A DNA stretch of 64,000 nt from Cryptomeria japonica (lineage: Eukaryota; Streptophyta; Pinopsida; Cupressales; Cupressaceae): positions 234,220,733 through 234,284,732 of the forward strand of contig NC_081414.1 in NCBI RefSeq assembly GCF_030272615.1. The letters run 5' to 3'. Under the pieces are notes generated by a model. The model was not told the origin of the DNA. It worked only from the letters and a program-made list of their open reading frames with translations, and did not search any database. Shown here piece after piece: positions 24,083 to 34,685 of the stretch; the stretch's first letter is position 1, and every line of letters begins with the position of its first letter. The position numbers and the translations under genes were made by a program.

Positions 24083-25828
24083 TGTAGACACCTAAAAATG
24101 TCTCATCAATCATGCACTAATTATTCATCTAAATTAATTAAGTAATTCTTTAATTATTTAATTAAGCTAATTATTCTTCTAAACAGACTCAATCATCACA
24201 TTCAAAATTATTAATTATTCTATTTCTATTTCTTTATAAATCTATCATTTAACCCTCTTTCAAATATTAATTAAATATTTTTTTCCTTTTTTCTTCAATA
24301 AAAGTGGATTATTCCACTAAACTTTTTTATTAATATTTTTTATTTTTTACACAGGATTCAAAGAGCATACCAGAGGAAAGAACCTTGGGAAGAAAACCTC
24401 TGGTCACAGCTCATAAAATAATGCTATTGTATCTAACAGATCAGTTTATACACCCCGCCCAAAACCACATACAAAATGTGGTCACAACACATATAATATC
24501 AGTTTTGCATAGAGCCCATATGACAATTTGCCAAAAAAACCCATCGGATAATTTTCAAATGTAGACTCCATAGCTGCTATCAATGGAAGAAGACAAAATT
24601 TTCCAAAAACCTGTGCCAAATACCATGAGCCAAAAACAGTCCTACCAAAAAAGAAAGTATCAAAAAACCTTTGGAAAAACACTATTGTATCAAATACCAT
24701 GAGATCGAACTCTCCTCCAGACAATGAACATGAATACTTGAAATGAAAGGGGAAAGCAGGAATAATTATCATCATAAAATTTTACATCAACATTACTCAA
24801 GAAAATCATATAACTATTGTTGCAAACCTTCCCATACCCTAGAAGGAATTAAATATTACTTATTTAATTAATTACGATTAATTCCCTTAATTAAATATTA
24901 TTTATTTGATTAATTACGATTAATTCCCTTAATCAAATAATCTCCATTATTTAATTAATCCTATTTCAATTAATTAAATAATCTCATTTAAATTATTTAA
25001 TTAATTAACTTATTCCTCCTATTCTCCAAATTCAAATTTCAAATAATTCCATCTAATTTTATTTTCCCCAAATTAACATTTCACCAAATCTGAATTTCAT
25101 CAAATTTCAATAAAATTCCATGTGCATTTCAGCATTAGAAAATCCAAATTCAAATTCAAATCAAAATGAAATTGAATTTCAAATTCAAAGTCCTACAACA
25201 TATGTTGAAAATCATGACTAATTGATCAAATCAGTTAACTCTCCAATTAATCCCCTTTTCACTCCAAATCACCTTTTTTGACTAATGAATCAATCCAATT
25301 ATCTCTTCAATCAACTCAGTCAACTAGCTAATCTATTCAGTCCATTATCCAATCAATCTAGTTGACTACTCAATCAAATGAGTTAACAATTCAATCTATC
25401 ATGTTAACAGATCAATCAATTCACTTAAATGATCAATCTAAATTGGTGAACTATCAATCAACACTTCAGTTCCAAATCTCACCCCATCTCACCTGAAAAT
25501 ATATAAATACAAGACCTTTTTCATCAAATCAATCTAGAAGAATAGTCTTCAAAATATTTGCCTATCTTATGTAGGAATTTTAGTGCAACACCTGAGAGCC
25601 AATCAACCAACAATTATGGAGAAGAGCAGTGGAAGTCACAATGTTTTTGAAGGGGTTTTTCAATTAGTTTAATTGTTTAATTCTTTCATTCATGCATTCT
25701 ATTTCATTGATTTATGTTTGAATTTTCTTTAATAGTTAAGGATTTATGTGATTGTCCTTATTTCCTATTTTAGCATTTCTAATTTTTAAGCATGAAAATA
25801 GGGATTAAGTCAAAATTTGGTGTCTTCA
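24083..25828 (+). repeat. 3' LTR of the Tat-like element
   Basis: It starts TGTAGACACCTAAAAATG and ends TTTGGTGTCTTCA. The first and last ten bases form an inverted repeat with one mismatch, as in many plant gypsy LTRs. Length is 1746 bp. It contains a run of TTAATTAA-type sequence (24840-25000) and a TATAAATA at about 25501 that could be the promoter. The ORFs on both strands inside it look random. Confidence 0.75.
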
Positions 25829-25834
25829 GGGAGG

Positions 25835-26960
25835 AAATGGGTTGAGAAGTAAGTTCACAAGCCTTAGTACAACGTCTTCATCGGTGTTCTCTCACACAAT
25901 AGTTTTTTTAGTTTTAGCTGAGGGTTGTGAAGGTTTATGATCAATGGACATAGAATTCTTATCTTCCTTTAAAGGAGGAATGGGAGAAGGTCTACTAGGT
26001 TGAAAAATGGGAGATGTTGGGTGCTTTCCTTCGTAAGATGTAGGAGGTGGGACTGTGGCATATATGGGAGGAATAGAAGGTGCTGGAAGAATACGGGGTC
26101 CATCATGAGGAGGAGGAATAGGTCTATTATCTCTAGGCTTACTCAAAGATAAGATCATTTCATTCTTCCACTTTTTATAAGATAGAAAAAGAGCATCACT
26201 TTGAGGCTTGTGTGATTCAAATTGTTTAGGCGAAAAGTAATCAAGGGTAACATCTCCAGACCCCACTATGGGTTGGTACATGTTATGATAGTGTCATTAT
26301 GAGGAAATTTTAGACATTTATGAACTTTAGAAGAGATCACTTTCATGGAAGAGAGCCAAGGATGTCCCAACTTCACATGAAATTGATTCGATATAGGAAT
26401 GATAGAAAAAATGACATCTAAGAACTTAGTACCAATATCAATGGGAAGAGTAATAGAACCGATAATAGAGCAAGAGAAACCATCATACGCCTTGACCACT
26501 ACATCAGATTTATCATATGTTACTTGATGCAATTGTAAAGCATAGAGATATATTTTAGTGATCACATTCACCATACACACTGGATCAATGAGCACCCATC
26601 ATGAGAGTTCATCTTTGATCTTTGTAGCGATATACCATGGGCTATCGGGTGCAATAATAGTCTCACTAGGATCAAAGGTAATACATAGGTCCTTAGGAGG
26701 TGTAGGTTTATCAACAAGATTCACAATATTATTAGACTCAACGCCAAGGTCATTGGGAGAAAAGTCAAGAGGCTTAGACTCAACCCCATTAGTAGAATGT
26801 GAAGACAAAGGATAAGTAAAGATTTAGAGGTTTTGATTAGGAGCTACGAATTTATTTCCTTTTTCATTCACACCAACTACAAATATGCTATTGTTATCAA
26901 TAAAGTTTTTAATCCTAATCCTTAAGGTGTAACACTTCTTAGTATCATGACTAGGTTGAC
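25835..26960 (-). pseudogene. Zinc knuckle, aspartic protease and linker of the minus-strand gypsy element
   Basis: From right to left: a knuckle-like CQFHRQPSHDTKKCYTLR region near 26960, a linker with PTPPKDLCITFDPSETI (about 26710), a protease segment from 26604 and a Pro-rich linker (26281-25892, KPRDNRPIPPPHDGPRILP). The protease active site reads LIDPVCMVNVIT; the expected Gly after Asp-x is replaced. Later blocks (VKAYDGFSCSIIGSITLPI and FHVKLGHPWLSSM) match the gypsy protease pattern. A stop separates the knuckle from the protease. The protein ends at the junction with the Tat-like LTR. Confidence 0.65.
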
Positions 26961-27019
26961 GATGAAATTGTCAAAAGGCTTTGGGATCATAGTAGGGTGG
27001 CAAAGGTTTGGAGGCATCA

Positions 27020-28554
27020 ATTGGCTTGATTGGATGAAGTTTCAACACATTTTTATTTACTAACTGTGTCATTATGCTATGCAAAGACTCAAAAAGAGGA
27101 GTGAATTCTTTTCTTAAGTATTTGGATTAATGTGCCACACTTGATGTCATGGCTACCACTTGAGTATTGATGTTGTTGTTGATCTTGATGTATCTCTTGT
27201 TTGATTAAACTTCTCAAAATATTTTTGAGCACTCTCATTCTTATCAACTAGAGCCATTGAAGGGGATGATTCAAATTGACTCACTTGAAGCTGATAATTA
27301 TGAAGCACTGCACACAACTGCATAAAGGAAGTAAACTTAGAAAAGAGAAGCTTATTCCTAATGTATTTTTGTAAATTAGAAATAAAAATTCTTTGAACAT
27401 CTTAATCAAGCATAGGATAAGCAACTTGAGAATACAAGTGTTTATATCTACCAATAAAATCAATCACTTTTTCTTGAACAGCTTGCTTACAATGAATCAA
27501 ATGAGTCAAATTAATCTTAGGATCAATATTATTGTGAAATTGTTGAATACAAGAATTAGCTAATTGTTTAAATGATGTAATAGAATAAGGAGGAAAAGAA
27601 CAATAACATTGCAAAGCTTTATCCCTAAAGGTTCGAGTCAATTGTTTAGCCATAAGACTTTGATCATGAACAAAGTCACTACAAAAGTTGAAATGTTTTC
27701 ACATGAGTTAAGGGATCACTTGTTTCATTGTAAATCTCCAATTGAGGGACTTCCATATGTTTAAGAGGGAAAAAACAAACAATATCATTGGATAATGGGC
27801 TCGCTACATCAAATATGGGTACGTTAAACCTAGATTGGGTAATGGAAGCCAACTGTTGTTGTAGGGATGAAACAATTTGAGCTAAGTTATTAATGGTTTC
27901 TTTAGTGGATGGATTGAAATTGGAAATATTAGATTGTGACGAAGGAGTAATATTGTTGTATGTAGGTGGAGGTTGAGAATAAGGAGGTGGAACACTATGA
28001 TATATGGGTATGGGGGATGATTGGGTCATGAATAGAAGACTCATAGAAAGAGGTATAAAATAATTTTGATTAACAAGATTTCCCCCTTGACTAACATGTG
28101 TATGATTAACATTTTGTGTAGAAGTGGTCATGATAAAAGATGTAAATGTAGGCACACTAGGCAAGGATGTAGGCATAGGAATAGAATTATTAACTTGAAT
28201 AGTGATTTGACTGTAACCAAGGACTTTGACACAACTTTTGATAAGCATGATATTACTGTCAACAATATGAACAAGGCCACACAACAAATCAACACCAATT
28301 TTATCACTTTGCACCATTCTTTTTAATCCTTCAATCAATGGGATTGCCTCACTTTCCGGGTATTGTTGACTGATCTATTGCTGGATATTTTCAAATTCAT
28401 TATCAATCTTTTCCAATTGGTGAATGGTAACCCTAGTTAGTGATTCACCCTTATCATGATAATTATGAAAATAATGGGGATAAATAACATCATTTGTTGG
28501 GTTAGAGGTCCCACCAACATTCTCATGAAATAAGTTATCCAAATCAGGCTCCAT
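27020..28554 (-). pseudogene. gag of the minus-strand gypsy element
   Basis: The start at 28554 gives MEPDLDNLFHENVGGTSNPT. A Pro/Ser/Gln-rich linker follows (PPPYSQPPPTYNN). The Retrotrans_gag region begins with HMEVPQLEIYNETSDPLTHV (about 27750) and continues, after a frameshift near 27660, with FRDKALQCYCSFPPYSITSF and VIDFIGRYKHLYSQV (27600-27430). The capsid-like fold is therefore recognisable in two frames. A stop near 28375 interrupts the N-terminal part. Different gag sequence from the Tat-like element; a different gypsy lineage. Confidence 0.7.
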
Positions 28555-29478
28555 ATCCCTAGTAATTAAACCTTAGGAAGCCTATATTCTACAACTTCTT
28601 CTAATGGGAATATTGTAGGTAGGGGTAATGGTAACAAAACTCATGCACAAAGGAGGGAAAATTGAATTCACAAATTGAAGATTATTATTAAACAATTGAA
28701 AATTTTGTAAAAGTGATAGATTAATCAATTAATTAAGCAATTTGATTTGTGAATTTGAAAGATAAGTGCCTCTAAATAATAGCATAACATATCATAAAGA
28801 TCAGATATGAAAATAGATTTGAAAAATTATGCAACCCAAAAGTAAATTTTAGAATTATAAATTAGGGGTTTTGAAATCAACCTCTAAATTTATGTAATTC
28901 AATTGAAAATGAGATCCATGAGTGTAAATTTGAATTTTAATTTGCATAAACAATGAGATCTAAAATAATGAATCCAAATTAGGCAACCCTCAAGTTCAAT
29001 TTTAGAATTATAAATTAGGGTTTGTGTGAGCTTAACCTCTAAATTAATATAATCCAATTGAAAATTAAACTTGTAAATGTAAATTTGAATTTGAAAATGC
29101 ATAAACAATCATATCTGAGAACATAAATCAGAAATTAAGGTGAAAAATGTTGAGCTCATCAAAATGTTGTGGGTGAAAAATTAGGCTTTCACCAAAGAAT
29201 GTAGTAAGACCACTAATTTTTACTTAGGAACCATAACATTGGGGAAAGAAGGAATTTGATAGATCTGGATTTTGATCAAATTCTTGGTTTCCTAGATGGA
29301 GTTCTTCTTTCTATTTAAATTGAATTGAATTAATTAAAGATGTTGAAATTAGGGTAAATGTGTGGATATTGAAGCAATTATGCATAAATAGTGAACTATA
29401 GTTGTCAAATGGAGCCACAAACCTAGATCTGAGTAGTAGATAAATGTTTGGATCTATTTTGAGAAATTCAACCTAGAT
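28555..29478 (-). other. Leader of the minus-strand gypsy element
   Basis: About 920 bp between the LTR end and the gag start. AT-rich, no gene on either strand. Two stretches of about 120 bp (near 28845-28960 and 28980-29100) are loosely similar to one another (AATTTTAGAATTATAAATTAGG in both), suggesting an old internal duplication. Confidence 0.5.
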
Positions 29479-30326
29479 TGTCAGACCATGGTGGCGGTCT
29501 CCATGGTCCTCTGAACTTTTCGCTGTCTAAAGGGGAACCTGTTCGTCTTTGGGAATTCTGTCAATCCTTTGAAACATAGCTTTGTACATGTTCCTGCACA
29601 CAGTGAAAAGGGGAAAATTGTTGGAAATAGGGGTTTGTCTTAGGTCAAACCTTGATTTTGGAATTAATGATGAAATAGAATTGAAATGTAAATGAAGTAC
29701 TGTAATGGAATGTTTTCCTTTTGAGGGAAAGACTGAAAATGTATAAAACACTAATGATATACCTTTTGATGAATTTTTGTTTGTCTTAACAAGGAATTAG
29801 CTTTTCATTTAGATAGTCTTTATAAAACATAGAACATGAATGTCATCTCCAATGCTTGAATCTTGACTTCATGTTTACTATAATTCTTGAATTTTGACTT
29901 CACTTCTACTCCAATACTTGAAAGGAGAGTGATTGCCTGCTCACTTGAATTTTCTAGAATTTAATTGAGGACTTGAATTTTTTTGGATTAGGTTTAAAAT
30001 GAGAGGGGTAGACCTTCTTTTATAGATGCTAGTTGAATTTAAACAAAATAATTTTTTGATATTGGTTGACACGAGATCTAGGTTCCCATCAAATTGAGTT
30101 ACCGTTCCAAAATGGGCCCTTTTTAAGAGGACCATGGTGTTGGGCACCTTGGTTATGGACATCAGGGTCCCAAAATTAAGGGGAGAGAAATGCAGATAGT
30201 GAAAATTTGAGTTTGATTCATGGTGTGAGCATAATCAGATCTTCAATCAGTCCTTAGAGGATGAATGCCAAAGTGAGGGCCTAAGTGAGGACAAAATTAT
30301 AAGGAAGTACAATTTAGGACACTACA
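29479..30326 (-). repeat. 5' LTR of the minus-strand gypsy element
   Basis: On the minus strand it begins TGTAGTGTCCTAAATTGTAC and ends near GGTCTGACA, 848 bp. A TATAAAA lies near 30022 on the minus strand. Near the end it has AAACCCCTATTTCCAACA and GCGAAAAGTTC. The same blocks, in the same order and in an LTR of almost equal length, occur on the plus strand at 53421-54266, which supports both boundaries. Confidence 0.65.
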
Positions 30327-30739
30327 CCAGTAATGATGACAACTTTGATCTCTTCCCATGTATGCACCCCTCTCCCTGATGATACACTCCCTCCCTTCTT
30401 TAAGGGTGATATAATATCCTACATCCACTTAGACACATGAAGGTAGTTAGATGTAACCTTTACTATACACAATATCCATAGACCAACATTAATTACTCAA
30501 ATTAATAGCATTGATTTCATAAATTCATCAATAGAAGTTCTCAATAATCCTCAATTATTCAACATCATATCTCTAATTATGCAATTAAGCCATAAATGAA
30601 AATGTTCATGATAGAGGAATGTAACATAAGGTGGTAGCAACAAATGAAAAGCTTAATGCAGAGGATGCAATGTCTATCTAAAATGCTGGAAAGGGAGAAA
30701 TGAGTTAAGAGCCATCTAACAAAAATAAAGGTGATTTTT
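30327..30739. other. No recognisable feature
   Basis: About 410 bp of AT-rich sequence right of the LTR start. I see no gene, repeat or regulatory signal that I could defend. Confidence 0.4.
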
Positions 30740-31851
30740 AATTTCCTAGTGAAGTTGTAGATCTCATTATTGAAAAGCAAGCTAAAATTATGATTTAATT
30801 TTTTCTTAGAGGAATTCCTACACAACTATATTTTTACAAGTGGGCAAAATTCAACTAGGAAAATAGGGGATGGGAGATAAAAACAATAAGGGGGTTAGGC
30901 AAAGGATATGTTCCTTGCACATTTAAGACAACTAAGCATTCTCAGGGAGTTTTGTAGTATGGAACATGGGTTATATGTGGGTAGATTCATTATTCTCAAG
31001 CTTGGACATTTGACTTTCACCCTGAAGGACCTTCTTGGTCTCACTACCCCATGTGTCTAGAATCACCATTTGTAAAGTTAGCCTTCAGACCATATCTTAA
31101 AGACATTGTGGTTCATCTTGGAAAAGTCATTTGGTGTAAACAAAGTTTTGATAAATTTTCCAACCTAAGAGTGCATACAAGAGTGTGTGTGAGTATATTT
31201 AAACAAACCTCTACTGAAGAACATTAAATTATATGGTCCTGGTTTTGAAATAGAACAACCAATAGTTTATTTAAATAAACCCAATGATTTCTTTTTTTGC
31301 TAACTAGAGGGTCATTTGATCCACAATAATCCAATCAAGAAAAATATGTCTTTCCTATCTCACTCTTCATCTACTCTAGTTAATCCTATTACAATGTCAT
31401 CTTTAAAATCACCCACTATCCTTAAATTGCCTTCATCTCCTTCTCAATTCAACACCATTATGCCCTCCCTTGAAAATCAAACACCCTTTGGTTCACTTCC
31501 ATTGGGTTCCTCTTATAAATATGCTTTTATGTCTAAATAATGGAGGGTTGTTTAGAATAGGAAGGAACCCTCCCCCTCTCCATCCTTGCCTCTTTCTATA
31601 GCCAATGAATCATGACACCCTCACTATCAAGGCTTGATGAAATCTCCTAATATACACATTTCTCCTCCACCTAATCCTAGACATAGATCATGATCTCTAC
31701 CTAGTTCAAATAATGTATCAAGTACTGAACAAGTTGTTTCTCTAAATCCTAGACAAAGATCTCAATCTCCATCTATTTAAAATAAAATATCGAGTGCTGA
31801 ACAAGTTGATTCTCTCTCTGACCATTTTGGAATCTTGCTACGAGGAGAAGA
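30740..31851 (+). pseudogene. LINE ORF1-like (DUF4283-type) fragment with a Ser/Pro-rich tail
   Basis: The frame starting near 30745 reads FPSEVVDLIIEKQAKIMI, then LGKGYVPCTFKTTKHSQGVL, a GTWVICG segment (compare GPWMFG in the LINE-A ORF1 near 38690), then RPYLKDIVVHLGKVIW and NLRVHTRVCV. This follows the order of the DUF4283 domain of plant LINE ORF1 proteins. A Ser/Pro-rich tail follows (31316-31540). It ends with two 24-codon in-frame repeats (31676-31747, 31748-31819). Several stops and a frame change make it a pseudogene. A copia LTR interrupts it at 31852. Domain call is by pattern only. Confidence 0.5.
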
Positions 31852-32951
31852 TGTTGGCAATATGGATGAATTGATTATGTGTTGCATTGATGTCAACACT
31901 ATCTATTTTGGTTGGTTACCGATATACATGTTTTGGTTACCGATAGAAGATCTTGTGTTACCAGTAAGCGTTTAAGGTTTAACCGATGGAGCTTTCACTG
32001 AGAAACCTTGACAAAATGCTAAGTGGTATTGGTGCAGCTTCTAGATGGAATTCGGGATGCAGAATGTGATCCTTGATCATGCTTCAATTGATTAGAGACA
32101 TCGCTTTGGCATGGTGGACCCAGATTAGGTCTGGTACCTATCTAGGTTATGGAGCGGTATCATGTTAACGTGTTCTCTACATGTTACCGGGATGTTTTAT
32201 GGATTAGTTAATACTGTTTTGGTCTAAAGCCAACATGAAATATCATTGTAATATGGATGTATGTAATGATCTTATTGTAATATCTTTTAGGTGATCGACC
32301 TAATTGGTTTAGGCCTTTGGGTTTGTATAAATTGATGTAAGATATCATTGTAGATCAGGGTATGGGAATGAAATATATGTGTCATGGTCATAGAATGTAA
32401 TATCATATGCAAAGGAGATTTGGTCGATCATAGATGATTGAATTGGGTTTAAGTAAGAGGTCAAAGGCCTCCTATATTGAGCTTAATTGGGACTATAATC
32501 AAGAATGGTTGATGCTATCTCTGAGAGTTCATTCTTCTAGATTGTTGTCCAATTATCTTGAGGTGGTTATAACCTATATGTAGTCAGTTAGACTCTTTTG
32601 TAATGAGTAGTATGCTCTAGGCAGTGTGCCTTCCTGTAGGTGCATGCCCCTCATTGTATCACATACTTTTTGACGAAGTATCATCTGACTGTGGGTAGGC
32701 TTCCCATCGTGGTTTTTCCATTTACCTAGTTTTCCATGTACAAATCATGGTGTTATGTGGTATGGTTGCATTGTGTTAATTCTTTGTTTCATTATTAAGT
32801 TTTATTGTTTATCGGTATTTGTTTCTGCTATTCTGATATTCAATGTTTATGTATTCTAGTTAAAGGTTATAAAGTGGTTTGATTAATATAATTTGTTAAC
32901 AACTGATTCACCACCCCCCCCTCTCTTAGTTGTTCACCAGTTATCCTAACA
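31852..32951 (+). repeat. 5' LTR of the second copia element
   Basis: It starts TGTTGGCAATATGG and ends TTATCCTAACA, 1100 bp. The C-rich block TTCACCACCCCCCCCTCTC lies near 32908 and the shared core (CATCGTGGTTTTTCCA) near 32704. Confidence 0.8.
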
Positions 32952-32966
32952 ATTGGTGTCAAATCT
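32952..32966 (+). other. Decayed primer-binding site of the second copia element
   Basis: TGGTGTCAAATC follows the LTR and matches the initiator-Met site TGGTATCAGAGC at 9 of 12 positions. It fixes the LTR end. Confidence 0.65.
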
Positions 32967-33009
32967 TTGGTCCTCTTTTGTAGAAGCTTAACCACTTGAG
33001 GTAGATCCT

Positions 33010-34096
33010 ATGGTAGCTAATACTTCAAATCCACCGACAACTATTTTTCAGAAGAGAAATCCCTAAGCTTGATGGATCAAATCATGGGATATGGAAAATC
33101 CAAATGGAGAATCATCTTAGATGTCTTGGCAAGGATATTTGGGAGATCATTGAGAAAGGATATACACCTTATGATCTGACATCTGGCAATCTTGCTCCTA
33201 TAGACTTGGACAAGAATATTGAAAATGATTGTAGAGCTAGAGAAGCCCTCTTGTGTAAACTTACTAATCAACAAATCATGGGATTGACTGATAAATCATC
33301 AACAAAGGTTATGTGGGATAAATTGTAAACTCTGAATGAAGGTGATCCTATTGTCAAAATTGCTAAACTTGATGGTTACTGGGTAAGGTATGAGAACTTA
33401 AAGATGGAAGATAATGAAAGAATTGCTACATTTATGGAAAGAGTAAATGAGATCATCATGGGAATTCAACGTTGTGGAGGATCTCTAAGTGAAGATGAAA
33501 TAGTTTCCAAAGTCTTGAGAACCCTTCCACTGGCTTACAAGTTGAAGGCAACTGCAATTAATGAATTGAAAACAATGGCAAACACTTCAGTTAATAGAGA
33601 CATTTTGATTGGGAAATTATCTGCTTTTGAGCTTGAAGAATCTAGACCTTTTGGAGCTTCAAAGTCTGAACCTGCTTTTCATGCATCATCATCTACCGAC
33701 AAAAGTGATTGGAAAGCCTTATATGCAAAAGAATTAGAAGATATGAGGAAAGAGGATGAAGAATTTGAGAAACTTGAAGCCTTATTTGCTAGAAGAGTAC
33801 CTAAAGGACCGACAGGAAGTAAGTATGAAGGAAAAGAACCTTTTAAATGTTTTGCATGTAATAAGATTGGTCATTTTGCATCTAGATGTCCTAAAAGGAA
33901 TGCAAGATTTGAAGAAAGAGTTAAGAAACTATTTAAGGCTAATCAAAATAGATATATATTCAAGAAAAGTAAACAATGCTACATAGCAGATGAGGAAGGA
34001 GGAAGTGATGACTCTGAGGATGAACCGACAACAAACTCTGCCTGTGGATTTGGCAAGGGAAAGGAATGGGTGTTCTATGCTTTAAAGGGAAGATGA
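33010..34096 (+). pseudogene. gag of the second copia element
   Basis: A DUF4219/UBN2-type copia gag. After a frameshift near 33060 it reads IPKLDGSNHGIWKIQMENHL, then VMWDKL and a TAA at 33326. It continues in the same frame from 33404 for 230 codons without a stop. That part holds EDEIVSKVLRTLPLAYKLKA and a zinc knuckle CFACNKIGHFASRC (33850-33891), followed by a Lys-rich stretch and an acidic tail. This is better preserved than the gag of the copia element at 8670-9660. The C-terminus (KGKEWVFYALKGR) lies just before the protease. Confidence 0.85.
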
Positions 34097-34685
34097 ACCG
34101 GAACCGGCTATCATGAATAAAGAAAAGGCCCTGGTAGAAAAAGTTGAAGACAATAATTAATGGGTAACTGATAGTGGATTCTCACACCATATGACTGGAG
34201 ATAAAAGAAAATTTATATCCCTACAAGAATACAATGGCGGTCAAGTTAGATTTGGAGATGACAAAGCATGTATGATCAAAGGTAGAGGTGTTATTTCTCT
34301 GGATGACAAGCATAATTTTGATAATGTCTATTCTGTAGAAGGTTTAAATCATAATCTTTTAAGTGCTGGTCAATTTGTGGACAAGGGTTTCCAAATTCAG
34401 TTTAAAGATAGAAAATGCAAAATCATTAACAAAACTGGTTTGGAGATTGTAACCGGTACTCAAACTGGAGGTAATAACTTTCACTTGAATAGTGGTAATA
34501 AGACATGTTTGATTGCTCATATTGATGATTTGGTTATAGCATACGAGGTTGTGTCATGTTAATTTTGATTGTATTGTTAAGATCAGTTCAACAAAGGCAG
34601 TTAGAGATATACCTAAGATTATGAAGCCTCATAATCCGGTATGTAAGGAATGTCAATTGGGAAAGCAAGTTAGAACTTCTTTCCA
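34097..34685 (+). pseudogene. Protease and pre-integrase start of the second copia pol
   Basis: WVTDSGFSHHMTG (34162-34200) is the copia protease active site with D-S-G intact; Cys after Gly is Phe. The next 123 codons keep RFGDDKACMIKGRGVISL and VYSVEGLNHNLLSAGQF. A frame change near 34545 leads to HVNFDCIVKIS and CKECQLGKQV of the pre-integrase zinc region. The coding sequence then stops at the LINE junction. Confidence 0.85.

Larger units (their letters stand above)
1085..25828 (+). mobile_element. Ty3/gypsy retrotransposon of Tat type, degenerate, with nested insertions
   Basis: Plus-strand domains follow in order: leader, gag (2019-4380), aspartic protease (about 4430-4850), linker, reverse transcriptase (6373-7149), RNase H (14612-15230), a second RNase H (about 15231-15870), integrase (to 16975), a long spacer, an antisense plant-mobile-domain gene, a polypurine tract and a 3' LTR (24083-25828). 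A second RNase H and extra ORFs after integrase are known marks of the plant Tat lineage (Ogre, Retand and relatives). A copia element and a solo LTR are nested inside. The pol frame is otherwise continuous but carries many stops, so the element cannot move by itself. No matching 5' LTR is in the window; it may lie further left or be lost. Confidence 0.8.
25829..30326 (-). mobile_element. 5' half of a second Ty3/gypsy element, minus strand
   Basis: Read right to left: LTR (30326-29479), leader, gag (28554-27020) and a zinc-knuckle and protease region (26960-25835). The coding sequence then stops abruptly at the end of the Tat-like 3' LTR. RT, RNase H and integrase are missing. The simplest reading is that the Tat-like element inserted in this element's protease-RT linker, with the rest lying beyond the left window edge. 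Confidence 0.7.
31852..34685 (+). mobile_element. 5' part of a second copia element
   Basis: An LTR, a decayed initiator-Met primer site, gag and the start of pol (protease and pre-integrase) are present. The sequence ends within the pre-integrase domain, just after CKECQLGKQVRTSF, at a junction with minus-strand LINE sequence. Integrase, RT, RNase H and the 3' LTR are absent from the window. The five bases before the LTR are GAAGA, but with no 3' end the duplication cannot be tested. It resembles the other copia element only at moderate level. Confidence 0.85.
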
